Of a stretch of 64,000 nt of DNA, positions 35,599 through 45,339 are shown one piece after another (positions within the stretch are counted from its first letter, which is position 1; the number at the start of each line of letters is the position of its first letter). Both the position numbers and the translations under genes were made by a program. The stretch lies in assembly GCF_000012825.1 (NCBI RefSeq), contig NC_009614.1, positions 4,774,001 through 4,838,000 of the forward strand, written 5' to 3'. The DNA is from Phocaeicola vulgatus ATCC 8482. Lineage in GTDB: Bacteria > Bacteroidota > Bacteroidia > Bacteroidales > Bacteroidaceae. A model generated the notes under the pieces. It saw only the letters and a program-made list of their open reading frames with translations, was not told the DNA's origin and did no database searches.

Positions 35599-37176
35599 AT
35601 GGCAAACATTAGTAAATCAGTCAAGCTAGGGGTATTTACCCTCGCTATTATGAACGTGACTGCGGTAGTATCCCTGCGCGGGCTGCCTGCTGAAGCCGAA
35701 TACGGACTGAGTTCGGCATTTTATTATTTATTCGCGGCCATCGTCTTCCTGATACCTACCTCGTTGGTAGCGGCGGAACTGGCGGCCATGTTCCAGGACA
35801 AGCAAGGCGGTGTGTTCCGATGGGTGGGTGAAGCCTACGGAAAGAAATTCGGCTTCCTCGCCATCTTCCTGCAATGGGTGGAAAGCACCATCTGGTATCC
35901 CACCGTCCTGACTTTCGGAGCCGTGGCACTGGCATTTATCGGCATGAGTGACACCCATGATATGGCCTTGGCATCCAACCGCTATTACTCACTGGCGGTG
36001 GTCTTGATTATCTACTGGCTGGCCACCTTCATTTCGCTGAAAGGCATGGGCTGGGTAGGCAAAGTGGCCAAAGTAGGCGGTATGGTAGGTACGATCATTC
36101 CTGCCGGCCTGCTGATGGTGCTGGCGGTGATTTACCTTGCTTCCGGCGGACAGAGCCAGATGAACTTTGACGGCAACTTCTTCCCCGATTTCAGCAACTT
36201 CGACAACCTGGTACTGGCTTCCAGCATCTTCCTGTTCTATGCCGGTATGGAAATGGGCGGTATCCATGTAAAAGACATGGAAAATCCTGCCAAGAACTAT
36301 CCGAAAGCCGTATTCATCGGTGCGGCTATCACCGTGATCATCTTCGTGCTAGGCACCTTCGCACTGGGGATCATCATTCCCGAAAAGGACATCAACCTGA
36401 CTCAGAGTCTGCTGGTAGGCTTTGATAATTACTTCAAGTATGTCCATGCTTCGTGGTTGTCGCCTATCATCGCCGTGGCTTTGGCATTCGGTGTGCTGGC
36501 AGGCGTGTTGACCTGGGTGGCAGGTCCGTCCAAAGGTATCTTCGCAGTGGGCAAAGCAGGTTATCTGCCTCCCTTCTTCCAGAAGACCAACGCCAACGGC
36601 GTACAGAAAAACATTCTGCTGATCCAAGGCCTTGCCGTAACCTTGCTCAGCCTGCTGTTCGTTGTGATGCCTTCCGTACAGAGTTTCTACCAAATCCTGT
36701 CACAGCTCACCGTATTGCTTTACCTCATCATGTATCTGCTGATGTTCAGCGGCGCCATCTATCTGCGTTACAATATGAAAAAGGCCCCGCGCCCGTTCCG
36801 CATCGGCAGCAAAGGCAACGGACTGATGTGGCTCATCGGCGGTCTGGGTTTCTGCGGTTCGCTGCTGGCATTCGTGCTCAGCTTCATTCCGCCCAGCCAG
36901 ATTGCGGTAGGCAGCAACACCGTATGGTTTGCCGTTTTGATTATCGGCTGCGTCGTGGTAGTCGCAGCTCCGTTCATTATCTATGCATCGCGCAAACCGT
37001 CATGGGTAGACAAGGATACACAGTTCGAACCGTTCCACTGGGAAGAACAGGCCACAACGGCACAGACAGCGGCTCCGGTTTCCGGCGCGGCTAAAAGTTC
37101 CGCTTCAAGCGCCTCTACAAACGCTGCCGCCGGACCGGCCTCTCAAAGTACCCCGTCTCCGGAGCAACACAAATAA
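35599..37176 (+). CDS. gadC: Glutamate:GABA antiporter
   Basis: An APC-family inner-membrane exchanger: the first helix has Ala-Ile-Met-Asn-Val-Thr-Ala-Val-Val-Ser-Leu-Arg-Gly-Leu-Pro, and there are about twelve helices up to residue 465. It takes up glutamate and expels the GABA made by GadB, completing the acid-resistance cycle. The C-terminal 60 residues are soluble; in E. coli GadC this end plugs the channel at neutral pH, whereas here it finishes with a low-complexity Ala/Ser/Thr/Pro stretch. The leader CCTAAACTTT directly before the ATG resembles that of gadB. 525 residues. Confidence 0.93.
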   Translation: MANISKSVKLGVFTLAIMNVTAVVSLRGLPAEAEYGLSSAFYYLFAAIVFLIPTSLVAAELAAMFQDKQGGVFRWVGEAYGKKFGFLAIFLQWVESTIWYPTVLTFGAVALAFIGMSDTHDMALASNRYYSLAVVLIIYWLATFISLKGMGWVGKVAKVGGMVGTIIPAGLLMVLAVIYLASGGQSQMNFDGNFFPDFSNFDNLVLASSIFLFYAGMEMGGIHVKDMENPAKNYPKAVFIGAAITVIIFVLGTFALGIIIPEKDINLTQSLLVGFDNYFKYVHASWLSPIIAVALAFGVLAGVLTWVAGPSKGIFAVGKAGYLPPFFQKTNANGVQKNILLIQGLAVTLLSLLFVVMPSVQSFYQILSQLTVLLYLIMYLLMFSGAIYLRYNMKKAPRPFRIGSKGNGLMWLIGGLGFCGSLLAFVLSFIPPSQIAVGSNTVWFAVLIIGCVVVVAAPFIIYASRKPSWVDKDTQFEPFHWEEQATTAQTAAPVSGAAKSSASSASTNAAAGPASQSTPSPEQHK

Positions 37177-37213
37177 CCCCCGCTGACGGGTTGGCCCATT
37201 CCTTTTTATCACA

Positions 37214-37274
37214 GGCAATTCCGGTTCCTTGAAAAGCAAGAAGCATGTTTTTCAAGAAGCCGGAATTGCTGTTT
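37214..37274 (+). terminator. Long hairpin after gadC
   Basis: About 22 bases on each side (37214-37235 with 37249-37270, four mismatches) form a strong stem containing GGCAATTCCGG/CCGGAATTGCT, followed by GTTTT. Probable gadC terminator. Confidence 0.6.
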
Positions 37275-37353
37275 TCCACCAACCGGGATGGTTATTTCCC
37301 TCTCTCTTCCAATAATTTCCTGTAAATCATAGCCGGAATTAAAGAAACATTCC

Positions 37354-37361
37354 TATCTTTG
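37354..37361 (+). promoter_or_regulatory. -7 promoter box of the sensor kinase gene
   Basis: TATCTTTG fits TAnnTTTG exactly, 31 bases before the ATG. Confidence 0.65.
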
Positions 37362-37392
37362 TCCCCCGGTTCACTTAATAATCACGTTTGAC

Positions 37393-39646
37393 ATGAAGCA
37401 TAAGGCCTTTTTCATTTTTATGACAGCCCTTTTTATAGGGAGTCCGCTTTATGCACAAAAATATAAAATAGCCCTTATCCATTCCTACCAGGAAGGGTAC
37501 AGCGGTGCCGGCATTGTAAACAAACTGTTTGTCAAAGGACTGAAAGACCAGCAAATAGACTTCCAGCTGCGCACCTTTTATCTGGATTGCGAGAAATACG
37601 AATCCGTAGAAGAAGAGCGACGGATTTCCGAGTTTGCAGATTCCATCCGCTCATGGGGAGGAGATTTGATTGCCGTGCTCGATGATCAGGCAACCTACTC
37701 TGTCATGGCTTGCGGAAACCCGTATGTCAGGCAGGTTCCCGTCGTATTCAGCGGAGTGAATTATCCCAACCAAGAGTTGCTGGCACAATATCCCAACATT
37801 ACGGGCTACATAGACAAACCCGATTACCTCACCACCTGCCGGATGATAGAACGTATCATGGGCAAAGTCCGCATCCACATCCTGAACGGGCGGACCGTGC
37901 TTGACCGCCTTATCTGGAAAGACCTGAGCGAACAATGCAAAGGATCGGAAATCACCCTCCACCAATGGAAAAGACAAGAGGCCCGGCCCGACAAGCTGAA
38001 TATCCCCATCAGTGACAAAGATGATACCGAATATGAATCCCTGTACGAAAAGCTGAACGAATACAACCAATTGGACTCCACCGTCGTAGTCCGCCTGTCC
38101 AGTGATTCCGTAGCTGCCCGCGACCTGATGTGGCTGTCCAGCGGAGTCTTCCAATACTCCCTGTTCCTGTATACCAAACGGGACTATACCACCCTGCGCA
38201 TCGGCAGCCTGTTCGACAATCCCGGATTCGAAACCATCAACGAAGGATTCGGGATAAAGGAATACATGCTGGGAGGTTATTTCGCCCCCATCGAAACACA
38301 GCTAAGCGACATGACCGCCGGCATCAAAGAAAGACTGCAAGGAAAGATACCCGTCCCGGCGGTAAAACAAATCGCCAAACAGTACCTGGTCAACTGGCAG
38401 GCCATGAAGAGATACCAGATCCCCCTTGAAAGCATTCCACCGGAATATACCATCATGTACAGGCCGTGGAGGGAAAAATACGCAACCCCCATCCTGATTC
38501 TTGAAAGCCTCCTGGTCTTCACACTCCTTTTGGGGATAGCCTACCTTATTTATATCTATACACTGGAAAAAGGACGCAAAAAAGAAGCCTTGCGCAACCT
38601 CAGGTTCGAACACGAAGCATTAACGCTTGCACTGGAAGGAGGGAATACCTACGCGTGGTGTTTCGACGGAAAGACCGCCGTGCTCGACCAAGCTTTCCCA
38701 AAACCTGTTGGGAATAGAGGAAATAGCCCATTATGTACACCCCGACGAACAAGCCCGGTTCAGAAAAAACGTATCCAACATACTACACCGGCAACGAAGA
38801 ACAGCCCAATACCGTTGCCAATTCAACGACACCGGTTACCAATGGTGGGAATTCAGATACAGCGTGTTGCAGAATAATGAACAAAATCCTATCATCACCG
38901 GACTTCTGGTAAACATTCAGGAGATCAAAGACAAGGAAGAAGAACTGATACGCGCCCGCAAACTGGCGGAACAGGCGGAACTGAAACAATCCTTCCTGGC
39001 CAACATGAGCCATGAAATCCGTACTCCGCTTAATGCCATCGTGGGATTCTCCAACCTGCTCACTACCGAGAAAAACATCTCGGAAGAAGAGAAAAAAGAG
39101 TTTGCCTCCATCATAGACAACAATACCAGACTCTTGTTGAAGCTGGTCAATGATGTGCTGGAACTATCCCGTATAGAATCCGGCAATATGTCCTTTCATT
39201 GCGAGGATTGCAGCGCGCATCATTTCGCCGAAACGGTCTATCAGACCCATCAGGTAATTATTCTCCCTCCAGTGGAATTCATCAAAGAATTTCCCGACGA
39301 GGATGTGACCATACACATAGACCGTATGCGCCTCACCCAAGTCATCACCAACTTTTTGGGAAACGCCAAGAAGTTCACCTCCCAAGGACACATCAAACTG
39401 GGTTATTTCTGCGACAAAGAGAAAAAGGAAATCCATATCTTCGTAGAAGATACCGGTGCGGGAATCCCTAAAGAAGAATTACAAATGATATTCGAGCGGT
39501 TCTACAAGCGGAATGAGTTTGTACAGGGTGTAGGGCTGGGACTCGCCATCAGCAAGGTCATTGTAGAAAAAATGAACGGACACATCGATGTGCAATCCGA
39601 GGTGAACAAGGGCAGCCGTTTCACCGCCGTACTGCCCTATCTGTAA
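37393..39646 (+). pseudogene. Membrane sensor histidine kinase, frameshifted
   Basis: Two frames form one kinase of about 750 residues. Frame one (37393-38877) gives a signal peptide, a periplasmic ABC-substrate-binding-like sensor (about 20-350) and one membrane helix (about 360-382). It loses sense after Ala-Val-Leu-Asp-Gln-Ala-Phe. The next frame continues Gln-Asn-Leu-Leu-Gly-Ile-Glu-Glu-Ile-Ala with a PAS-type domain, the HisKA box Asn-Met-Ser-His-Glu-Ile-Arg-Thr-Pro-Leu-Asn and the ATPase motifs (Asn-box, Asp-Thr-Gly-Ala-Gly-Ile-Pro, Gly-Leu-Gly-Leu-Ala-Ile-Ser). One base too many at about 38690-38705 (CCC or AAAA run) explains it. No receiver or DNA-binding domain is present, so it is not the usual hybrid type. 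Its place after gadC hints at stress sensing (inference). Confidence 0.82.
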
Positions 39647-39648
39647 TT

Positions 39649-40989
39649 TTATTCCTGTGCAGGCTGTTTAGGCAGGGCGAACTGCAAGACCAGATACGCC
39701 AGCACACCCGCCAGCACCGTTCCCAGTATGACACCCATCTTTGCCTGCGTCAGCAACACCGGCGAATCCCCGAAAGAGAGGTTGGCTATGAACAAAGAAA
39801 CCGTAAAACCGATACCTCCCAAAAGACAGATACCTGTCAGGTTCACCCAGGTCATGCCTTTCAGCAGTCCGGCGAACCCCATCTTTATCACCAGCCAGGT
39901 AAAGAAATAAATGCCGGCAAACTTACCCGCCAGCAATCCCGCCAGCACCGCCCAGGTAGCCATCCCCACTTCCAGACCGCCATGATCCGCCGTGAGCGAG
40001 ACACCCGCATTGGCAAAGGCGAACAAGGGAAGAATAATATAATTCACCATTCCATGCAGACTGTCTTCCAATGACTGCAAGGGAGAGATGACACGGTCCG
40101 AGGAAGACTCGATGCTTTTCAGCACATTGATCTGCATCTTGCTTAACACAACACTTTCCTTGTCACTGGCAGGAAAGACAGCAATGTTCTCGCGGATGCG
40201 GTTAATGTACTTACCTATCTTGTAATGAGGAGTGGCGGGAACCGTGAAGGCTGCGACAACTCCCGCAATGGTAGCGTGGATGCCGCTCTGCAAAAACAGA
40301 TACCACATAATCACTCCCCAGAAAATATAAAACCAACGGTTGTGCACCCGGAAGAAATTCCCGCCGCAAAGTATCAGCAGGATACCCGCCGAAGCAATCA
40401 GGTAGTTCACCGACAGATGAGAGGTGTAAAAAAGGGCGATGACCAGAATGCCGCCGATATCATCGACCACAGCGAAAGCGGTCAGAAAGACTTTCAAGCT
40501 CAGCGGAACCCGCTTGCCGAACAGGCTGAGCACTCCCAGCGAAAAGGCGATATCCGTAGCCATCGGTATGGCCAGACCACTTTGGGCCGGAGTTCCCGCC
40601 GTCATGAAATAATAGATCAGCACCGGAACCAGCATACCGCCGCACGCCGCCACGATGGGCAAAAGCGCCTGCCGGAAACTGGACAACTCGCCCACCAGTA
40701 TCTCACGCTTTATCTCCAGCCCCACACTGAAGAAAAAGACAGCCATCAAAGCATCGTTGATAAAAGTCATCAAGGTCATGTGATGCCCGTTATGACTGAA
40801 GAAATTAAATTCTCCTATCTGAAGATGCACCTCGTAATTCCAAAAGGAGGCATAAATATCCCCCCACGGAGAATTGGCCAGGAACATAGCCAGCAAGACT
40901 ACCCCCATCAGCAACATCCCTCCATTAATATGATAGTGCGCCGCCCGCTGGAAGGAAAAGTTCAAGTTCAGAATTTTCAGTTTTTCCAT
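39649..40989 (-). CDS. nhaA: Na+/H+ antiporter NhaA
   Basis: An inner-membrane antiporter that exports Na+ for protons, important for sodium and pH balance. About eleven hydrophobic helices; Ala-Val-Asp-Asp-Ile-Gly-Gly-Ile-Leu is the paired-Asp transport site of helix 5, and Phe-Ala-Asn-Ala-Gly-Val is the conserved helix 10-like motif. Start at 40989 gives a short Lys-rich lead; 446 residues, longer than the E. coli protein. It converges on the sensor kinase gene with only two bases between stops. Confidence 0.95.
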   Translation of the reverse strand: MEKLKILNLNFSFQRAAHYHINGGMLLMGVVLLAMFLANSPWGDIYASFWNYEVHLQIGEFNFFSHNGHHMTLMTFINDALMAVFFFSVGLEIKREILVGELSSFRQALLPIVAACGGMLVPVLIYYFMTAGTPAQSGLAIPMATDIAFSLGVLSLFGKRVPLSLKVFLTAFAVVDDIGGILVIALFYTSHLSVNYLIASAGILLILCGGNFFRVHNRWFYIFWGVIMWYLFLQSGIHATIAGVVAAFTVPATPHYKIGKYINRIRENIAVFPASDKESVVLSKMQINVLKSIESSSDRVISPLQSLEDSLHGMVNYIILPLFAFANAGVSLTADHGGLEVGMATWAVLAGLLAGKFAGIYFFTWLVIKMGFAGLLKGMTWVNLTGICLLGGIGFTVSLFIANLSFGDSPVLLTQAKMGVILGTVLAGVLAYLVLQFALPKQPAQE

Positions 40990-41120
40990 ATCAATTGAAT
41001 TTAAGAGTTTGTGATAAATTGCCATCAAAACACAAGCCCTTCCTGTTATTGACTTTTTAATTTCAACTAACAGAAAGAGCCCGCTTATTGTTTGCTCCCC
41101 AGAGCTTGTTTATTCTTGAA

Positions 41121-42902
41121 TTAATCCAGCTTCAGAACGGCCAGGAACGCCTTTTGCGGTACTTCCACATTACCGATCTGTTTCATTCGTTTCTTACCTC
41201 TTTTTTGTTTTTCCAACAATTTACGCTTACGGCTCACGTCACCGCCATAACACTTCGCGGTCACATCCTTGCGCACCGCCTTGATGGTTTCCCTTGAGAT
41301 AATCTTCGCCCCGATAGCTGCCTGAATGGCAATATCAAACTGCTGGCGCGGAATCAGCTCTTTCAGTTTCTCACACATACGCTTGCCCAGGTTATAGGCA
41401 TTGTCCACATGTGTCAGGGTAGAAAGCGCATCCACCGGCTCACCGTTCAACAAGATATCCAGCTTCACCAGTTTGGAAGGGCGGAAACCCGACTGATGGT
41501 AGTCAAAGGAAGCATATCCTTTCGAGATACTCTTCAGCTTGTCATAAAAGTCAATCACGATTTCACCCAGCGGCATCTTGTAGTGAATCTCCACCCGGTT
41601 GCCCGACACATAATTCTGCCGCACCAGTTCGCCGCGCTTGCCCAGACACAGTGTCATGATAGGGCCGATGTAATCGGTGGCGGTAATGATCGTGGCATCA
41701 ATGAAAGGTTCCTCGATGTGGTCAATCAGCGTCGGATCGGGCATACCGCCGGGATTATGCACCTCGTTGGCATGTCCCTGCTTGTCATACACCATGTACG
41801 ACACGTTGGGCACGGTCGTAATCACATTCATATCAAACTCGCGGTCCAGACGTTCCTGAACAATCTCCATGTGAAGCAATCCCAGAAAACCGCAACGGAA
41901 TCCGAAGCCCAGAGCCAGTGAAGACTCCGGCTGGAAAGTCAGCGAGGCATCATTCAGCTGAAGTTTCTCCAGCGAAGCGCGGAGGTTCTCGTAATCTTCC
42001 GCCTCGATAGGATAAACCCCGGCAAACACCATCGGCTTCACTTCCTCGAATCCGGCAATCGCCTTTTCACACGGACGGGCGATGTGAGTGATGGTATCCC
42101 CCACCTTCACCTCGCGCGAGGTCTTGATGCCCGAAATGATATACCCCACATCTCCTGTGCGCAGTTCCGCACGGGGAATCATATCCATTTTCAGCACACC
42201 GATCTCATCTGCATCATACTCCTTGCCGGTATTGAAGAATTTCACCTTGTCCCCTTTGCGGATCACCCCGTTCTCTATTTTAAAATACGCGATGATCCCA
42301 CGGAAAGAATTGAATACCGAGTCGAAAATCAAAGCCTGTAGCGGCGCCTCCTCGTCCCCCGTCGGGTGCGGGATACGTTCCACCACCGCCTTCAATATCT
42401 CCTCCACACCCATTCCGGTCTTGCCGGAGGCACGGATAATATCCTCATGTTTGCAGCCCAGCAGGTCGATGATTTCATCTTCCACCTCATCGGGCATGGC
42501 ACTCGCCATATCACATTTGTTCAGCACGGGAATGATTTCCAGGTCATGCTCCAACGCCATGTACAGATTCGAGATAGTCTGCGCCTGCACTCCCTGCGAA
42601 GCGTCCACAATGAGCAGCGCCCCTTCACAGGCGGCTATGGAACGGGATACCTCGTATGAAAAGTCCACGTGTCCCGGAGTGTCAATCAGATTCAGTACAT
42701 ACTTCTCTCCCCCATACTCGTACTCCATCTGGATGGCATGGCTCTTGATTGTAATACCTCTCTCCTTTTCCAGGTCCATATCGTCAAGCATCTGCCCTTC
42801 GGTTACCTGGATGGTTTTTGTAAACTCCAACAAACGGTCGGCCAAGGTCGATTTCCCGTGGTCTATATGTGCTATAATGCAAAAATTACGGATATTCTTC
42901 AT
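41121..42902 (-). CDS. lepA: Elongation factor 4 (LepA)
   Basis: A ribosome-associated GTPase. It begins [19 protein letters not shown] (G1), has Asp-Thr-Pro-Gly-His-Val-Asp-Phe (G3) and Asn-Lys-Cys-Asp (G4), and ends with the LepA-specific Lys/Arg-rich C-terminal domain ([10 protein letters not shown]). An ATG at 42911 is also in frame; the inner ATG gives the usual N-terminus. About 593 residues. Single gene with a promoter box. Confidence 0.97.
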   Translation of the reverse strand: MKNIRNFCIIAHIDHGKSTLADRLLEFTKTIQVTEGQMLDDMDLEKERGITIKSHAIQMEYEYGGEKYVLNLIDTPGHVDFSYEVSRSIAACEGALLIVDASQGVQAQTISNLYMALEHDLEIIPVLNKCDMASAMPDEVEDEIIDLLGCKHEDIIRASGKTGMGVEEILKAVVERIPHPTGDEEAPLQALIFDSVFNSFRGIIAYFKIENGVIRKGDKVKFFNTGKEYDADEIGVLKMDMIPRAELRTGDVGYIISGIKTSREVKVGDTITHIARPCEKAIAGFEEVKPMVFAGVYPIEAEDYENLRASLEKLQLNDASLTFQPESSLALGFGFRCGFLGLLHMEIVQERLDREFDMNVITTVPNVSYMVYDKQGHANEVHNPGGMPDPTLIDHIEEPFIDATIITATDYIGPIMTLCLGKRGELVRQNYVSGNRVEIHYKMPLGEIVIDFYDKLKSISKGYASFDYHQSGFRPSKLVKLDILLNGEPVDALSTLTHVDNAYNLGKRMCEKLKELIPRQQFDIAIQAAIGAKIISRETIKAVRKDVTAKCYGGDVSRKRKLLEKQKRGKKRMKQIGNVEVPQKAFLAVLKLD

Positions 42903-42923
42903 CTTCGTCACTTAAATTTCGCG

Positions 42924-42931
42924 CAAATATA
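42924..42931 (-). promoter_or_regulatory. -7 promoter box of lepA
   Basis: The minus strand reads TATATTTG, 22 bases before the ATG at 42902. Confidence 0.6.
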
Positions 42932-43021
42932 CAAAAACTCGCTCATATACGGATGAATTTTGCAGGAATAATACAAACCATCTGAAATCAAAACCAGAAG
43001 ATTTGCCAACAATATTCATTC

Positions 43022-43690
43022 TTAAAAGTGGCCGTTCTTAAGTCCTTCCTCCAATTTTTCCATCCATTTATTAAAACGAGGACATTTGCCTCGAATATCA
43101 TCTATATCCAGCGCCTCAAGAATCATCTCCCCGTCAGCAGTCTTCTCATACGGGAATATCCTCATCAATCGTTTGGAAGGAGCGGTATCCGCCCCTCCGT
43201 TTATATCTTCGGGGGTAGGATATGAATCTATTATCCGCTGCAATTCATCCAAGCTTTCCTGATCATCCACCACAACATTGAAACCGTCCATACTGGTATA
43301 CATCAGGGATTCAATCTCATGCCGTTGGATATAAGGCAGAAAACAGGAAGCATCCATAAATTCCGTTACCTTTTCTTTTATCCCCTGTTCCATATCCGGC
43401 AGTCTCAAACTGTCTGTGGTATAGCCGGGAAAATCTGTAGGAAGTCTGAAAAAGTCAAGCAAGGTTGTGATTAACACGTTTTTTGTCGCAGCCACCCGTG
43501 AAACGTCATTCTTCAGATATTCAAAACCCACATTCCCACCTTTTTTATTCAATTTTCTGTTCGTTAAGATTTTCTGGGCATTCATAGGATTAGTAAATCC
43601 TTTCGAATACAAATAGGGAATTACACGCTTCTGAATAAAACTCACTTCCGTATCGCCTTCAACTATAAACACTACTCTTTTCATTCCCAC
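43022..43690 (-). CDS. DUF4276-type Toprim-like protein, partner of an ATPase
   Basis: The 222-residue protein begins with Val-Val-Phe-Ile-Val-Glu-Gly-Asp-Thr-Glu-Val, the acidic Toprim-type opening of DUF4276/OLD-nuclease-like proteins, and has an Arg-His-Glu-Ile-Glu-Ser-Leu-Met segment near residue 112 that fits the next acidic motif. The start is either GTG at 43690, immediately after the ATPase stop, or ATG at 43684. The two are surely co-translated. Pairing of a AAA15-type ATPase and a Toprim-like protein is the layout of PARIS and split OLD-type phage defence systems. Nuclease activity is inference. Confidence 0.75.
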   Translation of the reverse strand: MGMKRVVFIVEGDTEVSFIQKRVIPYLYSKGFTNPMNAQKILTNRKLNKKGGNVGFEYLKNDVSRVAATKNVLITTLLDFFRLPTDFPGYTTDSLRLPDMEQGIKEKVTEFMDASCFLPYIQRHEIESLMYTSMDGFNVVVDDQESLDELQRIIDSYPTPEDINGGADTAPSKRLMRIFPYEKTADGEMILEALDIDDIRGKCPRFNKWMEKLEEGLKNGHF

Positions 43691-44779
43691 TCAATTTAAA
43701 GGCTGCCCGCCAATGACATTCTTCTCCCATATTTCTCCCAAGCTGTAATCTTCCAGCCAATGCGCTAAATTCTCAGAATCAAGCCGGTTGAAAACAGTCG
43801 CGTTGTCTTTACGATCCACAACAATGATATCTTCCGGTTCAAAGTTATCCACCAAATTGACAGATTGAGTGGAGATAATTATCTGAGCTTCTCTGGAAGC
43901 TTTTTTGATCAAAGCAGCCAGTTTGTTGACCGCTACCGGATGTAGTCCGAGTTCCGGCTCGTCAATGATGACCGTCTTTGGCAGATCCGGCTGAAGCAAC
44001 AAGGTTGCCAGACAGATAAAACGCAGCGTTCCGTCTGATAACTGGTACGCATTAAAATACGTATCAACAGCTCCCTTCTGCTTCCACTCCAGCTGGATCA
44101 GCTGTTCGTTCAAGCGGTTGGGCATTAAACAGAATCCCTCAAAAAAAGGAGAAACCGAAGCTACCGCCTTTTCTATACGTGTGAAATGTTTTGGATGCTT
44201 TTCTTTCAGATAATATAAGAATGCGGCAATGTTAGCCCCATTGTTCTTCAAGCTGACATTATCATCCATATTACATTTTCCTTTCATGGGGGAACGGTCT
44301 CCCGTATCATGGAAATGATACACCTCAAATTCGCGTAAGAAGCTGTTTACATAAAATGCCTGTCCGGTATGGTCGTTCTTAAATGAAGATTCCTGCTTGT
44401 TGACCTCGTGCAGTTGTTTGTGCCAGGATACCCCATTGTGATAAGCCGTATCAATACGCTCAATAAATAAAGAATCCTGAGCCTCTTTCATATTTACAAT
44501 AAAACGATTATGAGCATCCTTACCGCGTTCCGCAAAAAACAAGTCAAAGGACAAATGATCAGTTTCTTTTTTTCCCATATACAACAAACTGTCGGAGCCG
44601 CCTTTGGTGAGAACATAATTCTGAAGATTCCGCTCGTACAGGTTATGTATAAGAGTAAAGGCAGAAATGAAATTGCTCTTTCCTATTCCATTCCCACCTA
44701 TCAATATATTTATGGGAAACAGCTCTACAGTTTGTTCCTTTATTGATTTGTATCCTTCAATCGTTATTTTCTGTATCAT
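43691..44779 (-). CDS. AAA15/AAA_21-type ATPase, defence-associated
   Basis: An SMC/ABC-like ATPase: Walker A Gly-Gly-Asn-Gly-Ile-Gly-Lys-Ser (28-35 from this start), the Gln-Leu-Ser-Asp-Gly-Thr-Leu-Arg signature-like motif and Walker B Val-Ile-Ile-Asp-Glu-Pro-Glu-Leu-Gly-Leu-His-Pro, then Ser-Thr-Gln-Ser. Start at 44779 follows the -7 box (44812-44819), whereas the longer frame begins only three bases from it. About 362 residues. It is followed without gap by the Toprim-like gene. Likely an OLD/PARIS-type sensor for phage (inference); a housekeeping DNA-repair role is less likely. Confidence 0.85.
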   Translation of the reverse strand: MIQKITIEGYKSIKEQTVELFPINILIGGNGIGKSNFISAFTLIHNLYERNLQNYVLTKGGSDSLLYMGKKETDHLSFDLFFAERGKDAHNRFIVNMKEAQDSLFIERIDTAYHNGVSWHKQLHEVNKQESSFKNDHTGQAFYVNSFLREFEVYHFHDTGDRSPMKGKCNMDDNVSLKNNGANIAAFLYYLKEKHPKHFTRIEKAVASVSPFFEGFCLMPNRLNEQLIQLEWKQKGAVDTYFNAYQLSDGTLRFICLATLLLQPDLPKTVIIDEPELGLHPVAVNKLAALIKKASREAQIIISTQSVNLVDNFEPEDIIVVDRKDNATVFNRLDSENLAHWLEDYSLGEIWEKNVIGGQPLN

Positions 44780-44811
44780 CAAAATTTTGTTTACATTCTC
44801 AAACAACAATA

Positions 44812-44819
44812 CAAAAGTA
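44812..44819 (-). promoter_or_regulatory. -7 promoter box of the ATPase-Toprim pair
   Basis: The minus strand reads TACTTTTG, 33 bases before the ATG at 44779. Confidence 0.6.
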
Positions 44820-44910
44820 GCTTTTTTGCCTGAATACTACAATTTTGCCGGTTGCAAATCTCTTATTTTTCATTTCTTTTATAGATATCTCAGACTTCAA
44901 CAAATATACA

Positions 44911-44959
44911 AAAAAAATGCGTTGACAACATACCAAACGATGTGCCAACGCATTTTTTT
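44911..44959. terminator. Terminator after the winged-helix gene
   Basis: AAAAAAATGCGTTG (44911-44924) pairs perfectly with CAACGCATTTTTTT (44946-44959). It works on both strands; on the minus strand it ends the 61-codon-scale gene upstream. Confidence 0.8.
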
Positions 44960-44979
44960 ATGAGTTTAAAATCTTCTTC

Positions 44980-45183
44980 TTACACCAATTTTACAAAGAT
45001 CTCGCCTTCCACTTCAGAAGTAACGACCTTATCTTCTCTCAGCAGCCAGCCCAGCCCCAGGAAGAAATCCTTGTCAGCTTTCAGTTTGGTTGCTTTCTTG
45101 ATTTGTTTTTGTGTCAAACCTTCAGTTCCATTCAATGCTTCCCAGATTTGTCCGGCCAAAGCACCTGCTTTTTCTTTCAACAT
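44980..45183 (-). CDS. DUF2582-type winged-helix small protein
   Basis: A 67-residue protein with Ala-Leu-Ala-Gly-Gln-Ile-Trp-Glu-Ala-Leu-Asn then a helix-turn-helix (Leu-Thr-Gln-Lys-Gln-Ile-Lys-Lys-Ala) and Gly-Leu-Gly-Trp-Leu-Leu-Arg-Glu-Asp-Lys wing, the common Bacteroides DUF2582 winged-helix fold. The ATG at 45183 is used; a TTG two codons before is also in frame. Probably a DNA- or RNA-binding protein; the target is unknown. Its leader is about 75 bases. Confidence 0.85.
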   Translation of the reverse strand: MLKEKAGALAGQIWEALNGTEGLTQKQIKKATKLKADKDFFLGLGWLLREDKVVTSEVEGEIFVKLV

Positions 45184-45258
45184 TTTCAATTTGCTTTTAG
45201 TTAAACGTTAACCGCACCCACACATTCCGATGTGAATGTTTGTGTTTCTTATCGCTTG

Positions 45259-45266
45259 CAAAGATA
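45259..45266 (-). promoter_or_regulatory. -7 promoter box of the DUF2582 gene
   Basis: The minus strand reads TATCTTTG. It lies 76 bases before the start, leaving a leader with a short GTGCGG/ACCGCA-like repeat. Confidence 0.55.
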
Positions 45267-45339
45267 CACAAAATTATGTTATTCAACACTTTTGCATCGA
45301 AAAAGTTTGTATTTCTATAAGAAAAAGCGATTTTTCAAC

